From an uncultured Oscillospiraceae bacterium (lineage in GTDB: Bacteria; Bacillota; Clostridia; Oscillospirales; Acutalibacteraceae): DNA of 64,000 nt. Of the stretch, positions 24,414 to 33,848 are shown one piece after another (position 1 is the first letter of the stretch; every line of letters begins with the position of its first letter). Made by a program: the position numbers and the translations under genes. Under the pieces are notes generated by a model. That model made no database searches, was not told the DNA's origin, and was given only the letters and a program-made list of their open reading frames with translations. Location: positions 1 through 64,000 of the forward strand of contig UQDP01000011.1 in the NCBI GenBank assembly GCA_900539845.1. The letters are read 5' to 3'.

Positions 24414-26458
24414 ATGTATTCACCGTTTATATATTTAAAGAAGCTGTCGGGGGAGATGAATCTGCCCCACTCGGGATTGTAGTAACGGCTTTGCAGGTAG
24501 TAATAGCCTGTTTCCGAATCGTAGTAATAACCTCTGTAACGCAGAGGGTTTGTTTCGGCTATCTCTTTTTCTTCCTGTGTGCCGTAACGGGTCAGCGTTT
24601 CGATTGGCTTGCCCCATTCGTCATAGGTGTACTGTACGAACATTTCGCCCTGCGAATCCGCTATTCCCACAACATCGCCGAGCTGGTTCGTTATGTAGAA
24701 ATACTGCACGCCGTTCAGCACGAAGCCGAGCGGTACGCCGCCCGCGCCGTACTGGAAGAAAATGACATCATCGCCTGTTTTCTGTGCCAGCAGCAGTCCG
24801 CCGGTATAGTAGAACTGCGTTGTTTCTCCGTTTACGGTCTTTGAAAATCTGATTCCGCCCTCGTCGTAAACGTAGCTGTATTCCTTTTCTCCGTCCTTTA
24901 TGCTTTCAAGCCTTGTGCCGTGGCTCCAGCTGTATGTTTTATCGCCGTATGCGCGCAGATTGCCGCTTTCGTCATAGGTAAGCTCTGTGCCGTTTACGGC
25001 AACAAGCTGATCCTTCCAGCCGCTGTTTGCATAGGTGAAAGAAGTCGTTTCTTTCGGAGTGAGACCGTTGAGCGCACCTGTTGTGTAATCATACAGCTTT
25101 TTGGAGAGCATATTGCCGCGGCTGTCGTACTCATATGACGAGGTGGAGCCGGAAGCGCTGTTGTCCGTTCTGATGAGCTGATCACTGTCATCATAGGCGT
25201 ACCGGGAGATTGCGCTGCCCGAGCCGCTGCCGGTTATCCTGCCGTCTTCGTCATATTCCAGCATAAGGTCAAGTGTGCTGTTTCCGCCCACGGTTACCGA
25301 TTTCTTGATATTTCTGCCGTCCTCATCATAGCTGTAAGCGGCAGGGAGCACAACGCTTTCTCCGGCGGTTATACCGTCTGACACAAGCACATCATTTTCG
25401 TCCGTTTCCATTGTGTATGTGCTGCTCAGCTCACCGACGGTGTTTTTGATCTGACTGCCGCCCGAGGATATGGAGAATGGCGTGCCGAAATATATGCCGC
25501 TCAGTTCGGCTGCGTCATTTTCTGTTTCGTCATGCAGCTCTGCTTTCTGATCGTTCGGAGCAAGATAATGAAGCCACTGGTACGGATCATCGGGATCAAG
25601 GTCATATGCCGATACCTTGTTGTTCTCTTTATCATAGAGGTAATGCAGCTTCGTCTCTTGATTATATGTTTCCGGCAGCTTCTGTATCGGGTGGACTTTC
25701 TGCACCCAGTACGCGTCAGGCGCTTCTTCTCCGTTTTTATATATGGTGGTGAGCACGCCGCTGCTGTTGTACTGATAGCTTTCCACATCGCCGTTGGCAT
25801 AGATCACCTGATCCACATAGTCGCCGTCATTCAGCGTTATGCCCGAATCCGTTACATTGTATGCATAATCAACGGCAGTTTTTCCGTCCACGCATATTTT
25901 GTCTATACTGCCGTCATCCAGATAATAGTAATCGTATATATCAAAATGCTTTTTATACAGATTACCGACATCCGTGTAAGTGTATTCGGTTTTAACGCCG
26001 TACTTTGTGGTCTCCGACGTGAGGCTGCCGTTTTCCGCGTATACATAGGTGTGCCCTGCCGAGGGGTCGGAATACGTGTTCTCTGACGGGAGCCCGTCCT
26101 TAGCAGGATCGTACACATCGGAGTCGATCTGCTGCTTGACTCTGCCGCAACTGTCATACAGTGTTCGGGAGACCGCACCGTCTGTTTCACTGCGAACCTG
26201 ACGTCCTGCTGCGTCATAAATGAAAGACGAAACGGAAGACTCGTTCTGAGCGGTCAGCAGATTGCCCGTAATGTCATAGGTGTAGTCCGTAACGGAGAGC
26301 GCAGTGCCGTTATCCGTTTCGGATGCGCAGGCAATTTTCGTTACATTGCCGTAAGGATCATACTCATATGTGGTTATTGTGTTATTGCTCTTATCTTCAG
26401 TCTTTGTCAATAAACCACTGCTATTATAAGTATATTCCATTAATTCATCATATGTCAA
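24410..26458 (-). CDS. RHS/YD-repeat core fragment lacking both ends
   Basis: 682 residues of YD repeats (for example YEYDPYGNVTKIA, YIYDAAGRQVRSETDGAV-like units, LTYDESGNLRAYGDKTYSW, YTYDEWGKPIETLTRYGTQE) ending in the RHS-associated core signature RYRGYYYDSETGYYYLQSRY and WGRFISPDS. An intact protein would continue with the GLNLYAYCxNNP region and a toxin tip, but the frame stops 11 residues after SPDS. At the 5' end the frame starts abruptly at TTG 26458 without signal peptide or ribosome binding site; the open frame extends upstream only to ~26,523. Codons are GC-richer than the immunity-like genes behind it, as usual for RHS cores versus tips. It is probably non-functional. Confidence 0.85.
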   Translation of the reverse strand: MTYDELMEYTYNSSGLLTKTEDKSNNTITTYEYDPYGNVTKIACASETDNGTALSVTDYTYDITGNLLTAQNESSVSSFIYDAAGRQVRSETDGAVSRTLYDSCGRVKQQIDSDVYDPAKDGLPSENTYSDPSAGHTYVYAENGSLTSETTKYGVKTEYTYTDVGNLYKKHFDIYDYYYLDDGSIDKICVDGKTAVDYAYNVTDSGITLNDGDYVDQVIYANGDVESYQYNSSGVLTTIYKNGEEAPDAYWVQKVHPIQKLPETYNQETKLHYLYDKENNKVSAYDLDPDDPYQWLHYLAPNDQKAELHDETENDAAELSGIYFGTPFSISSGGSQIKNTVGELSSTYTMETDENDVLVSDGITAGESVVLPAAYSYDEDGRNIKKSVTVGGNSTLDLMLEYDEDGRITGSGSGSAISRYAYDDSDQLIRTDNSASGSTSSYEYDSRGNMLSKKLYDYTTGALNGLTPKETTSFTYANSGWKDQLVAVNGTELTYDESGNLRAYGDKTYSWSHGTRLESIKDGEKEYSYVYDEGGIRFSKTVNGETTQFYYTGGLLLAQKTGDDVIFFQYGAGGVPLGFVLNGVQYFYITNQLGDVVGIADSQGEMFVQYTYDEWGKPIETLTRYGTQEEKEIAETNPLRYRGYYYDSETGYYYLQSRYYNPEWGRFISPDSFFKYINGEYI

Positions 26459-26537
26459 GCTTTCGTCATAAGATTCGGGGAACCGTGGTTTAACAGAGCC
26501 TGTTTTTGGTGCTGTTTTGGGTTTTTATCTTTTATTG

Positions 26538-26567
26538 TTGATCTTGTATTGCGCTCGATGCTAAAAT
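26538..26567 (+). promoter_or_regulatory. Candidate promoter for the flavin oxidoreductase
   Basis: TTGATC (26538-26543), an 18-base spacer and TAAAAT (26562-26567), 23 bases before the chosen ATG with GAGGGGGG between. Confidence 0.4.
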
Positions 26568-26589
26568 GAATAAAGAGGGGGGTATCTGT

Positions 26590-27912
26590 ATGAAAAATAA
26601 GATCATCGTGGCAGGAATGGGGCATGGCGGATTGGCAGCCGCTGCGATACTGGCGCAAAACGGCTTTGATGTAACGGTTTATGAGCAAAAAAGCGCAGGC
26701 ACGCTCGGTTATGACTGGACGGATATTTTTGATCCGAAAGCTTTCGGCGTTGCCGGGCTGCCGATGCCGGCAAACGATCTTTATACATATAAAGAAGATA
26801 TGACTTTTTATAATCCGTCCATGACTGTGGGGCTGCGGCAGCATGTGCCTGCGTTACAGCGCGAGATCAAAATGGAACGGCGTGATCTGTACGCCCATCT
26901 GATTAGCAGTGCTGAAAAAAGCGGAGCAAAGCTTGTGTATGACTGCGCAGTGAAAGGTCCGCTCATGACCGGCAGCCGTGTTGTCGGCATTTCCACGGAC
27001 CGGGGTGATTTTTACGCTGATCTGGTCATAGACGCGTGCGGTATGGATTCACCTGTCAGAAAAAATCTTCCCGTCAGTGTGCCTGTTGAAAAGAACGTTG
27101 ACAGGTTGGACAGGATCACGATCTACCGGGCGTTTTTTGACCGTGCCGATATGCGCGAAGCGCAGGATAAGTTTAAAGTGGTTTTGTTCGCGGACGGCAT
27201 CCGCGGAATCAGCTGGATTGCGGCGGAGGACAGATACACGGATCTTTTGATCGGCCGCTTTGAAAATTTTGATATGGACGAAGTTGAACGTTTTTCCGAA
27301 TTTCTGCGCAAAACAAATCCTCACTTGGGCAGAAAAGTGCTGCGCGGAGGGCAGTTTGTTCAGATACCTGTGCGCCAGCCGCTCTCTGTTATGGTCTGGG
27401 ACGGGTATGCCGCGATCGGTGACAGTGCGTTTATGACTGTGCCTCTGATCGGTTCAGGCATTGCAAACTCGCTGCGCGCTTCACGGTATCTTGCCGATGC
27501 TGTGCTGTCAGATGTAGATTGCCGTTATGATTGTGAGACGCTCTGGCAGTATCAGGTGCGTTATTTCCGCGAACTGGGGCAGGGTCTTGCGCCTCTTGCC
27601 GCAGCCAAACGGCTTTTGCTGAAAATGGATCCGCAGGATATTGATTATTTTTTTGAGTCGGGAACTTTGAATGAGGATAATATCACGATGACCGCAGATT
27701 TTCACAGTCTGTTTGATTTGATAAAGTTTGATCCTGCCGATCTGCTGAAAAAAGCCAAAACGATCTGCAAAAACAAAGCTGCTATGAAAAAACTGCTTGA
27801 GGGAGTTCCTAAGATCGCGGGAGCAATGGCAGTCAGCGCCGCGGTTCCGCAGCACTGGAACGAACGCGCCGTGCGCAGATGGGCGGAGCACTATAATGCC
27901 TGTTTTCGCTGA
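26590..27912 (+). CDS. FAD-dependent oxidoreductase (geranylgeranyl-reductase/halogenase-like fold)
   Basis: 440 residues from ATG 26590, chosen for GAGGGGGG directly upstream. The N-terminal Rossmann dinucleotide site (IIVAGMGHGGLAAAAILAQN, then VTVYEQ) and the second FAD motif near 285 (GYAAIGDSAFMTVPLIGSGI) mark a PHBH-type flavoenzyme. DLVIDACGMDSPVR is the usual middle strand. No membrane segment or cysteine pair. Substrate not evident; geranylgeranyl reductases and flavin-dependent hydroxylases share this fold. It stands alone, divergent from the RHS remnant, and ends at its own terminator. Confidence 0.75.
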   Translation: MKNKIIVAGMGHGGLAAAAILAQNGFDVTVYEQKSAGTLGYDWTDIFDPKAFGVAGLPMPANDLYTYKEDMTFYNPSMTVGLRQHVPALQREIKMERRDLYAHLISSAEKSGAKLVYDCAVKGPLMTGSRVVGISTDRGDFYADLVIDACGMDSPVRKNLPVSVPVEKNVDRLDRITIYRAFFDRADMREAQDKFKVVLFADGIRGISWIAAEDRYTDLLIGRFENFDMDEVERFSEFLRKTNPHLGRKVLRGGQFVQIPVRQPLSVMVWDGYAAIGDSAFMTVPLIGSGIANSLRASRYLADAVLSDVDCRYDCETLWQYQVRYFRELGQGLAPLAAAKRLLLKMDPQDIDYFFESGTLNEDNITMTADFHSLFDLIKFDPADLLKKAKTICKNKAAMKKLLEGVPKIAGAMAVSAAVPQHWNERAVRRWAEHYNACFR

Positions 27913-27952
27913 CATATACTGTTCTGTCTGCAGAAAACGTTCATAAAAGTAT

Positions 27953-27985
27953 GCCCCGACTCCTTTGAGCCGGGGCACTTTTTAC
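27953..27985 (+). terminator. Terminator of the flavin oxidoreductase gene
   Basis: GCCCCG (27953-27958) pairs with CGGGGC (27971-27976), followed by ACTTTTTACC. It lies between two convergent genes. Confidence 0.7.
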
Positions 27986-27991
27986 CTTTAT

Positions 27992-28855
27992 TTATTTTAT
28001 GCCGCCGTTGTAAGAGACAAAGCCGCATTTATAATCGTCCGTGCCGTTTATTTTATAGATAACAAGATACATGCCGTCTATTTTTGCAGGACAGATGCAG
28101 CTTTCCTTTTTATCAAGGCTGCCGATAACCGTTCTTTTCGCCGTATCTGCGTAAACGGTTTCCGTTGTTGAGCCGTTTTTATAGGCTTTTCCGTTCGCGG
28201 GAGCATTTTTTACGCCGCCGGCGTATTTTACAAAACCTGCTTTGTGCTTATTCGTACCGTCAAGCTCGTAAACCAGGCAGTAACCGCTGTCTTTTTTACC
28301 GTAGCAGCTTGCAGTCTCGCGCGGTGAAAGCATTCCTATCTCTTCAGAAAGGTCGCTTCGCTTGTAAACGATCTCTTTTGTTGAGCCGTTTTGCCATTGA
28401 ACAGCGTCCGCAAAAGAGCCGCTCTGCGCGCCGGTGATCCGGTTTTGATCTTTTGCGCGCAAAACACCGTAAACATGGTCATAATCGTGCTTGACAAGGT
28501 GCATTTCTTTGCCGTTCCAGTTCTGGTCATAAGAATAGAAATAGGAAGTAGTGCCCTCGCCCGTGCAGATGGACATATGACCGGCTGCGTCGCCGACACT
28601 GCCGTCCCACACCATAATGTCGCCTTTTTTCGGAACGAAGGACGGTGTGTTTCCTATTCTGTCAAACGCTTTCACAAGCTCTGTGCGTTTCGGATAATCA
28701 ATCCAGTAGTATTTCGCGTTTCCCCAGCTTCCCGCCTTAATGCCGAAGACCTTGTCAAGATAGAGCTTGATAAGGTCAACGCACTGCGCGCCGTAAACGC
28801 CGTCATAATCGGTTGCCTTGCCGTTGTAGGCCGCCACAAATTCAGCATAATTCAT
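27992..28855 (-). CDS. CHAP-domain endolysin with two C-terminal SH3-like repeats
   Basis: 287 residues. CHAP amidase/endopeptidase domain at 1-140, with catalytic Cys in DGVYGAQCVDLIKLYLD and His in DAAGHMSICTGEG. Then two repeats of ~60 residues, each of the form NGST(K/T)E-(I)VYxx...IGxL..xE-xC..Kx-GxYLVxYxxNGTxxxKxGFV-xYxGG, likely cell-wall binding. No signal peptide, as expected for a phage enzyme that needs a holin. It overlaps the holin gene by four bases. It cleaves peptidoglycan for lysis. This is the last gene of the minus-strand phage cassette. Confidence 0.85.
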   Translation of the reverse strand: MNYAEFVAAYNGKATDYDGVYGAQCVDLIKLYLDKVFGIKAGSWGNAKYYWIDYPKRTELVKAFDRIGNTPSFVPKKGDIMVWDGSVGDAAGHMSICTGEGTTSYFYSYDQNWNGKEMHLVKHDYDHVYGVLRAKDQNRITGAQSGSFADAVQWQNGSTKEIVYKRSDLSEEIGMLSPRETASCYGKKDSGYCLVYELDGTNKHKAGFVKYAGGVKNAPANGKAYKNGSTTETVYADTAKRTVIGSLDKKESCICPAKIDGMYLVIYKINGTDDYKCGFVSYNGGIK

Positions 28856-29115
28856 TGAGATACCCCCGTTTCGGATTCGCCGTCTGCCGTTTGTTCTGTC
28901 TGCGCTTTCAGCTCAGGCAGACTGATAACAGAGGTGAGAAGCGAGAGTATTCCCGACAGTAATGCGGAGGAAGCGACCATGCCCCAGCTTACCTCTCCGA
29001 GTGTCATCGCCGTTGTGCCGATGGCGGCAACGGCGGTTTGCGCCATCGTTCTGACCGCTCTTAAGCCGGCAGCCTTGAACCAAGGCGAAAACTTGTTTTT
29101 AAGCCATTCTTTCAT
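28852..29115 (-). CDS. Phage holin
   Basis: 87 residues from ATG 29115 (AAAGGAAG upstream). Two membrane segments (VRTMAQTAVAAIGTTAMTLG and WGMVASSALLSGILSLLTSV) with a basic N-terminus (KEWLKNKFSPWFKAAGLR) and an acidic Glu/Thr-rich tail. This is the outline of the r1t/phi-type small holins, which let the endolysin pass the membrane. ATG overlap with the endolysin start downstream supports co-translation. Confidence 0.8.
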   Translation of the reverse strand: MKEWLKNKFSPWFKAAGLRAVRTMAQTAVAAIGTTAMTLGEVSWGMVASSALLSGILSLLTSVISLPELKAQTEQTADGESETGVSQ

Positions 29116-29401
29116 AAGTTTCTTCCTTTCTTTCAAGGGCGTTAATCCTGCCCTCGTGACTGAGAATTTCTTTGTTATGCGCCTCAAGGCGAAGGAAGAT
29201 CTTTCTGTGCCTGTCCGCCGCCTTGCTCTTAAATTCTTTCAGTTCTGTTTCATCCTGCTCCATTCGATAAACAAGATGATTGATCCTTTCCGATAACTGC
29301 GTCATCGCTTTTGTGTTTTTGGTCAGCGGCACGGCCACTGTGCCTATCAGTCCTGCAATTGCAATTATCACGGTTACCGCAGTCCATTCCGTTATTATCA
29401 C
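29099..29401 (-). CDS. XhlA-like membrane/coiled-coil phage protein
   Basis: About 100 residues if started at the GTG at 29401; the start is uncertain because no clear ribosome binding site is seen. One N-terminal membrane segment (WTAVTVIIAIAGLIGTVAVP) is followed by a charged coiled coil (LSERINHLVYRMEQDETELK, NKEILSHEGRINALERKEET). Membrane segment plus helix is typical of XhlA/hemolysin-type proteins in lysis cassettes; it is usually XhlA that precedes the holin. It overlaps the holin gene by 17 bases. Confidence 0.65.
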   Translation of the reverse strand: MIITEWTAVTVIIAIAGLIGTVAVPLTKNTKAMTQLSERINHLVYRMEQDETELKEFKSKAADRHRKIFLRLEAHNKEILSHEGRINALERKEETYERMA

Positions 29402-29471
29402 ATCCTTACTCTGTAAACTAAATTCCTTGGATCCGCCGGATCCATAATCTGCGCGCGGCAAGTGCTTCTGA

Positions 29472-30686
29472 TCAGCTTCCCCACACTTCCACTGTGCTTC
29501 CGGCGCCAAGCATATAGCCGGCTATGCCGCATTTAATTTTAATATAGCCGATTTTTTTGCCTCCGGCGGAATAGGTGATCCCCGCTCCCTGAACGGCACC
29601 TCCCGAACTGTTGGGGCGCGGCGTGTTTTCTGCTATGCCGTTATACCTGTATAAAGCTTCCGTCTCAGTTAAAGTTGTAAACTGCAGGAGGGAGGTGTAG
29701 TTTTTGCCCTGCGGCTGAAAAATCTGCTGTGAGGGCAGACCTGTAAAAGCTTCAGAGTCCGGCACGGTGAAAAGCTGACCTTCCTTTGCACCGGAAAGGT
29801 TTGCCGCACTGCCGACAGCCCTTATCAAAATAACAAGATTTTCCACACTGAATGCATTGCCGTTCATATCCTGTGTGATTTCAAACTGCTCGACATCGTG
29901 CGTTGCTTTTACTGAGCTGATTTTTCTCCATTTGCAGAAATCCCGGCTGTAAAGAAAGCCCGACGAATCCACCGCAACCGAAACAGATTCGTCTGTTACG
30001 GCCTTTGCTTTGACTGTGCCGGGCGTTTGGGCGTTCGCTATCGGAAGCTCTACATAGCCGGCAATTTCCTGTCTGTCCTGTTCCGTAAGAGCATAGTTCT
30101 CTCCCGGCGGTCCCTGTTCGCCCTGAATACCCGGGTCGCCTTTTTCGCCTTTATCTCCCTTGTCACCTTTCGGACCTTGCGCGCCGGTTTCGCCCTTATC
30201 GCCTTTTTCTCCGCGGTCACCTTTTTCGCCTTTCAGCTCTCCGCTTTCAACTTTTGATTTGATCAGGCTCACATCGTCTGCGGCGGCTTGCGCCGCTGAG
30301 AGCGCGTCTGCCGTAACGGCTATGAGCTGGCTGTATTCGGACTCAGTTGGTGCGCTCGGTTCCCCGCCGTAAACGGCGGGCTTATTGAAAAAGCTGACAG
30401 GGGAGGAGGTTATACGGTAATTTTCCTTTTCGCCGATCACTGAAAACGTAACGTAACCCTCATCCTCAAGCGCCTCGTGCGGAATGACACATGCATCGTT
30501 TTGAAGCACCTGAGAGTAGACTGCGCCGCTTTTCGGGTTGCGGAAATATGCCGTTTTAACAGTGCCGTTCCAGTCCTCCGTCTTAAAATCGAACGCGCAT
30601 TTCGCATAGTTCAGCGAGCGTTCAACGGTGGAGACACTGCGTTTTAAAAGCAAGGATGATGCGTTTACTTCAAGTTCTATTATCAT
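29472..30686 (-). CDS. Phage baseplate/fibre-like protein with collagen repeats
   Basis: 404 residues. The N-terminal ~130 residues resemble BppU/upper-baseplate-type domains (SLNYAKCAFDFKTEDW, VTFSVIGEKENYRITSSPVS). A collagen-like run of about 14 Gly-X-Y triplets lies at ~155-200 (GEKGDRGEKGDKGETGAQGP and onward). A soluble C-terminal domain of ~200 residues with aromatic, Gly-rich strands follows and is presumably the receptor-binding tip. Such trimeric fibres occur in phage and tailocin baseplates. No other structural genes are in the window, so it belongs to a remnant or is a domesticated adhesin. Confidence 0.7.
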   Translation of the reverse strand: MIIELEVNASSLLLKRSVSTVERSLNYAKCAFDFKTEDWNGTVKTAYFRNPKSGAVYSQVLQNDACVIPHEALEDEGYVTFSVIGEKENYRITSSPVSFFNKPAVYGGEPSAPTESEYSQLIAVTADALSAAQAAADDVSLIKSKVESGELKGEKGDRGEKGDKGETGAQGPKGDKGDKGEKGDPGIQGEQGPPGENYALTEQDRQEIAGYVELPIANAQTPGTVKAKAVTDESVSVAVDSSGFLYSRDFCKWRKISSVKATHDVEQFEITQDMNGNAFSVENLVILIRAVGSAANLSGAKEGQLFTVPDSEAFTGLPSQQIFQPQGKNYTSLLQFTTLTETEALYRYNGIAENTPRPNSSGGAVQGAGITYSAGGKKIGYIKIKCGIAGYMLGAGSTVEVWGS

Positions 30687-30766
30687 ATTCCCACCGCCGT
30701 TTTGAGCTGCTGCACGAGTCGTTTAACACTTGCATTTAAAACCGCATACGCATATAAATGATTCAT
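30683..30766 (-). CDS. 27-residue peptide, translationally linked to the fibre gene
   Basis: Starts at ATG 30766 with AAGGAGAGATAAA upstream and reads MNHLYAYAVLNASVKRLVQQ then LKTAVGI; its stop overlaps the fibre gene's ATG. The good ribosome binding site and ATGA overlap support translation. It may serve as a leader or as a XkdX-like small tail protein. Confidence 0.55.
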   Translation of the reverse strand: MNHLYAYAVLNASVKRLVQQLKTAVGI

Positions 30767-30767
30767 T

Positions 30768-31016
30768 TTATCTCTCCTTTTTGCTTTGCGGCGGATGCGG
30801 CAAGACGGAATTGAAAATCGAAGTCATAAAAGGGGGAGCGTAGTGATCTGCGGTCAATTCCCCTGTATATTCTATGAAAACGAATTTAAAACCGTTACGC
30901 CTGCCCTGTGATAAAGCGCACCGCCCCTTGGTGAGATAGACAGGCAGACCGGGCAGCAAAGTATAACTTCGGTAAAGCCGAACCCCTTTTACCTTTTTCG
31001 GCCTGTATACAAGCAT
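30768..31016 (-). CDS. Small uncharacterised protein, start of phage cassette
   Basis: 82 residues if real: MLVYRPKKVKGVRLYRSYTL, then LPGLPVYLTKGRCALSQG, ending PPQSKKER. The only upstream Shine-Dalgarno-like element (GGAAGGA) is 14 bases from the ATG, which is far. It is basic, with no recognisable domain. The frame lies head to tail with the small peptide gene and may be the first gene of the cassette. Doubtful. Confidence 0.35.
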   Translation of the reverse strand: MLVYRPKKVKGVRLYRSYTLLPGLPVYLTKGRCALSQGRRNGFKFVFIEYTGELTADHYAPPFMTSIFNSVLPHPPQSKKER

Positions 31017-31272
31017 AGTGATTCGCCGTATCCTTCCGCTGAATAAATGGAAAAAAGAAAAAATACGGCGTTAAATCCGCCGGTTCGGGCAGGTTTAAGC
31101 CGTAATTTCCGCTTTTGTATTCAAATGTTACAGGCGAATTTTCGGTTTGTCAAATGATCGTGCTGATTTTTTCACATTTTCGTGTTCAGAGGGAGGTTTT
31201 TTACACCGTGCGAAAAAAGTTTTGAAAATAATGTATTATTTTATGCATAAACAAGAAAGATAAATCCGCCCA
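31017..31272. other. Intergenic stretch between trp operon and phage cassette
   Basis: No gene, repeat or promoter is supported. It is moderately AT-rich, with a short GGAGG run not followed by a useful frame. Likely upstream DNA of the phage cassette. Confidence 0.5.
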
Positions 31273-31305
31273 TAAAAAACGGTCAGCCTATTAGGCCGAC
31301 CGTTT
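31273..31305 (-). terminator. Terminator of the trp operon
   Basis: On the minus strand AAACGGTCGGCCTA pairs with TAGGCTGACCGTTT (outer arms 31277-31290 and 31292-31304), followed by TTTTTTATG. Confidence 0.85.
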
Positions 31306-31320
31306 CAAAATAAAAACGCA

Positions 31321-32094
31321 TTATTTTTTCATTGCGCCTTTCATAGACTTAACATATTCATAAACCTTTTCCGGCGCGTTTTTGCCGTATTGCGCCACTA
31401 TTTTAACTATGGCGGAGCCGACGATGATCCCGTCGGCGTATTTGCTGTATTCAGCTGCCTGATTTGGTGTGCTGATTCCGAAGCCGATGGCAACCGGAGT
31501 GTCGGTAACCGATTTTATCGCGTCCGTTACGGACTTCAGATCGGTCTTTATCTCGTCGCGAATTCCCGTAACACCCAGGGAGGATACTTCGTAAATAAAG
31601 CCCTTTGCCTCTTTCGCTATCCTCTGTATCCTCTGTTCGCTCGTGGGCGCTATCAGAGAGATAACATCTATATCATATTTGTCCGCAACACAGCTCAGCT
31701 CGTCTTTTTCCTCATAAGGCAGGTCGGGAACAATAACGCCGGAGATACCGCTCTGCTTCGCTTTTCTCAGAAAAGCATCATATCCGTATTTAAAAAGCAC
31801 ATTGAGGTAAGTCATAAACACCAGCGGAATCTCGGTCTGCGCGCTCAGCCTTGCCGCAAGGGCAAAAGCGTCATCCGTTGTGGTGCCTGCCGAAAGCGAG
31901 CGCAGGTCTGCCGCTTGAATCACGGGACCTTCGGCAATCGGATCGGAAAAGGGGATGCCGATTTCAATCAGATCGCAGCCGCCGCGCGCCATTTGCAGCA
32001 TTACGTGTTCGCTGGTTTCCATATCGGGATCCCCGGCAGTTGCAAAGCCAATAAATGCTTTTCCGTTTTCAAAAGCCCTTGAAATATTACTCAT
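31321..32094 (-). CDS. trpA: Tryptophan synthase alpha subunit
   Basis: 257 residues from ATG 32094 (GGGGGAAAGAGATCT upstream; overlaps the trpB stop). It splits indole-3-glycerol phosphate to indole and glyceraldehyde-3-phosphate and passes indole to TrpB. Visible family marks: [20 protein letters not shown] (N-terminal barrel strand), [20 protein letters not shown] (catalytic Glu and Asp), [13 protein letters not shown], and [13 protein letters not shown] with [12 protein letters not shown] for phosphate binding. It is the last gene of the operon. Confidence 0.97.
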   Translation of the reverse strand: MSNISRAFENGKAFIGFATAGDPDMETSEHVMLQMARGGCDLIEIGIPFSDPIAEGPVIQAADLRSLSAGTTTDDAFALAARLSAQTEIPLVFMTYLNVLFKYGYDAFLRKAKQSGISGVIVPDLPYEEKDELSCVADKYDIDVISLIAPTSEQRIQRIAKEAKGFIYEVSSLGVTGIRDEIKTDLKSVTDAIKSVTDTPVAIGFGISTPNQAAEYSKYADGIIVGSAIVKIVAQYGKNAPEKVYEYVKSMKGAMKK

Positions 32095-33271
32095 AGATCT
32101 CTTTCCCCCTGTATCTTGCAATGGCGGCAACATCCTTGTCGCCTCTGCCCGAAAGGCAGCATATGATGATCTCGTCTTTTTTCATTTGTGGCGCAAGCTT
32201 CATAACGTGGGCAACGGCATGCGCGCTTTCAATCGCGCATATGATGCCCTCTGTTTTTGCGATATACTCAAAGGCGTTTACCGCCTCGTCATCTGTAATC
32301 GCCACATACTGCGCTCTGCCCGTATCTTTAAGATTCGCGTGCTCGGGTCCTACACCCGGGTAATCAAGCCCTGCCGATATGCTGTAAACAGGCGCGATCT
32401 GACCGTATTCGTTCTGGCAGAAATAGGATTTCATTCCGTGAAAAACGCCGAGTGTGCCTGTTGCCATGGTTGCGGCTGTTTCTTTTGTGTCAACACCCTT
32501 TCCGGCAGCCTCACAGCCGATGAGCTTCACCTCTGTGTCATTTATGAAATGATAAAACATTCCGATCGCGTTTGAGCCGCCGCCCACGCATGCCACAACC
32601 GCGTTCGGCAGCCTGCCCTCTTTTTCAAGTATCTGCTCACGCGCCTCTTTGCTTATAACGCTCTGAAAATCACGCACGATCGTGGGGAACGGATGCGGAC
32701 CCATTACCGAGCCGAGCACGTAAAGGGTGTCGTCCATTCTGGAGACCCATTCACGCATAGCCTCGTTAACGGCGTCCTTAAGTGTTTTTGTGCCCGTTTC
32801 AACAGGGTGCACCTTTGCGCCGAGCAGTTCCATACGGTAGCAGTTCAGCGCCTGCCTTTCCGTATCTTCCTTACCCATAAAGATCTCGCATTGGAGGCCC
32901 ATGAGCGCCGCAGCTGTAGCCGTGGCAACGCCGTGCTGCCCTGCGCCGGTTTCGGCTATAACACGTGTTTTGCCCATCCGCTTTGCAAGCAGGCACTGAC
33001 CGAGCACATTGTTTATCTTGTGTGCCCCCGTGTGGTTGAGATCCTCGCGTTTAAAATAGATCTTTGCGCCGCCGAGATCCTCCGTCATATTCTTTGCGTA
33101 ATACAGCAGCGAAGGTCTGCCTGCATACTCTTTCAGAAGCGTGTTGAGCTCATTTACGAAATCGGGGTCGTTTTTGTAATGCTCATAGGCTTCTTCAAGC
33201 CGTATGACCTCATTCATCAGCGTTTCGGGTATATATTGCCCTCCGTGAATTCCGAATCTTCCTTTACTCAT
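32087..33271 (-). CDS. trpB: Tryptophan synthase beta subunit
   Basis: 394 residues, TrpB1 type. PLP enzyme joining indole and serine. [19 protein letters not shown] at the start, PLP-lysine in [35 protein letters not shown], the serine-phosphate-type loop [15 protein letters not shown], and the C-terminal CLSGRGDKD. Length is normal. Its start overlaps the trpF stop, and its stop overlaps the trpA start, so the whole operon is tightly coupled. Confidence 0.97.
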   Translation of the reverse strand: MSKGRFGIHGGQYIPETLMNEVIRLEEAYEHYKNDPDFVNELNTLLKEYAGRPSLLYYAKNMTEDLGGAKIYFKREDLNHTGAHKINNVLGQCLLAKRMGKTRVIAETGAGQHGVATATAAALMGLQCEIFMGKEDTERQALNCYRMELLGAKVHPVETGTKTLKDAVNEAMREWVSRMDDTLYVLGSVMGPHPFPTIVRDFQSVISKEAREQILEKEGRLPNAVVACVGGGSNAIGMFYHFINDTEVKLIGCEAAGKGVDTKETAATMATGTLGVFHGMKSYFCQNEYGQIAPVYSISAGLDYPGVGPEHANLKDTGRAQYVAITDDEAVNAFEYIAKTEGIICAIESAHAVAHVMKLAPQMKKDEIIICCLSGRGDKDVAAIARYRGKEIYE

Positions 33272-33848
33272 ATCTTGCCATCTCCATAATTTTTTTCATT
33301 TTGTTATAATCCTTAAATCCGTCCGTTTCCACGGAGGATGAAATATCCACTGCGAACGGGCTGATCGTTTTGATCGCCTGTTCTATGTTCTGCGCCGAGA
33401 TTCCGCCTGCCAGAAAAAACGGCGTTTCTGTCTTCGGGATATCGTTCCAGTCAAATTGCTTTCCGCTGCCTATTCCCGAATCAAACAGGTAGTATGGGGT
33501 GTTATATTTTTGGATATCCGCCGCCGTGTTTTTGCCGCATTTGAAATATTTTATGACCGGCGCGTTTATTCTTTGGCAGAAAGCCGGGCTCTCGTTTCCG
33601 TGCAGCTGCACCATGTCAATGATTCCCTCATTAACAAAGAGATTTATAAATTCTTCGCTTTCGTCAACAAAAACGCCCACGGCGGTTATTTTATCGCTGA
33701 GCTTTTCCTTCAGCCGCGCGGCTGCCTTTAAGCTGATGCTGCGCCGGAATCCGGGGCTGAGTATGAATCCGATATAATCCGGCAGCAGATCGTTAACATA
33801 TTCCATATCCGTTTCTCTGCGAAGCCCGCAAATTTTAATTTTACTCAC
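33264..33848 (-). CDS. trpF: Phosphoribosylanthranilate isomerase
   Basis: 194 residues. It catalyses the Amadori rearrangement of phosphoribosylanthranilate. [15 protein letters not shown] carries the catalytic Cys, [13 protein letters not shown] the substrate loop, VGVFVDE and VQLHGNES the barrel strands, and [14 protein letters not shown] the phosphate site; [16 protein letters not shown] carries the catalytic Asp. Separate from trpC here, not fused. Eight-base overlaps with both neighbours. Confidence 0.95.
   Translation of the reverse strand: MSKIKICGLRRETDMEYVNDLLPDYIGFILSPGFRRSISLKAAARLKEKLSDKITAVGVFVDESEEFINLFVNEGIIDMVQLHGNESPAFCQRINAPVIKYFKCGKNTAADIQKYNTPYYLFDSGIGSGKQFDWNDIPKTETPFFLAGGISAQNIEQAIKTISPFAVDISSSVETDGFKDYNKMKKIMEMARYE

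Noticed and set aside
24920..26086. Several long plus-strand frames opposite the RHS core
   Set aside because: They are mirror frames of the repetitive YD-repeat sequence; the minus strand gives clear YD repeats and the RHS core signature.
26455..26844. Minus-strand frame upstream of the RHS core, considered as its missing N-terminus
   Set aside because: It is in a different frame, antisense to the flavin oxidoreductase and has no YD repeats or signal peptide.
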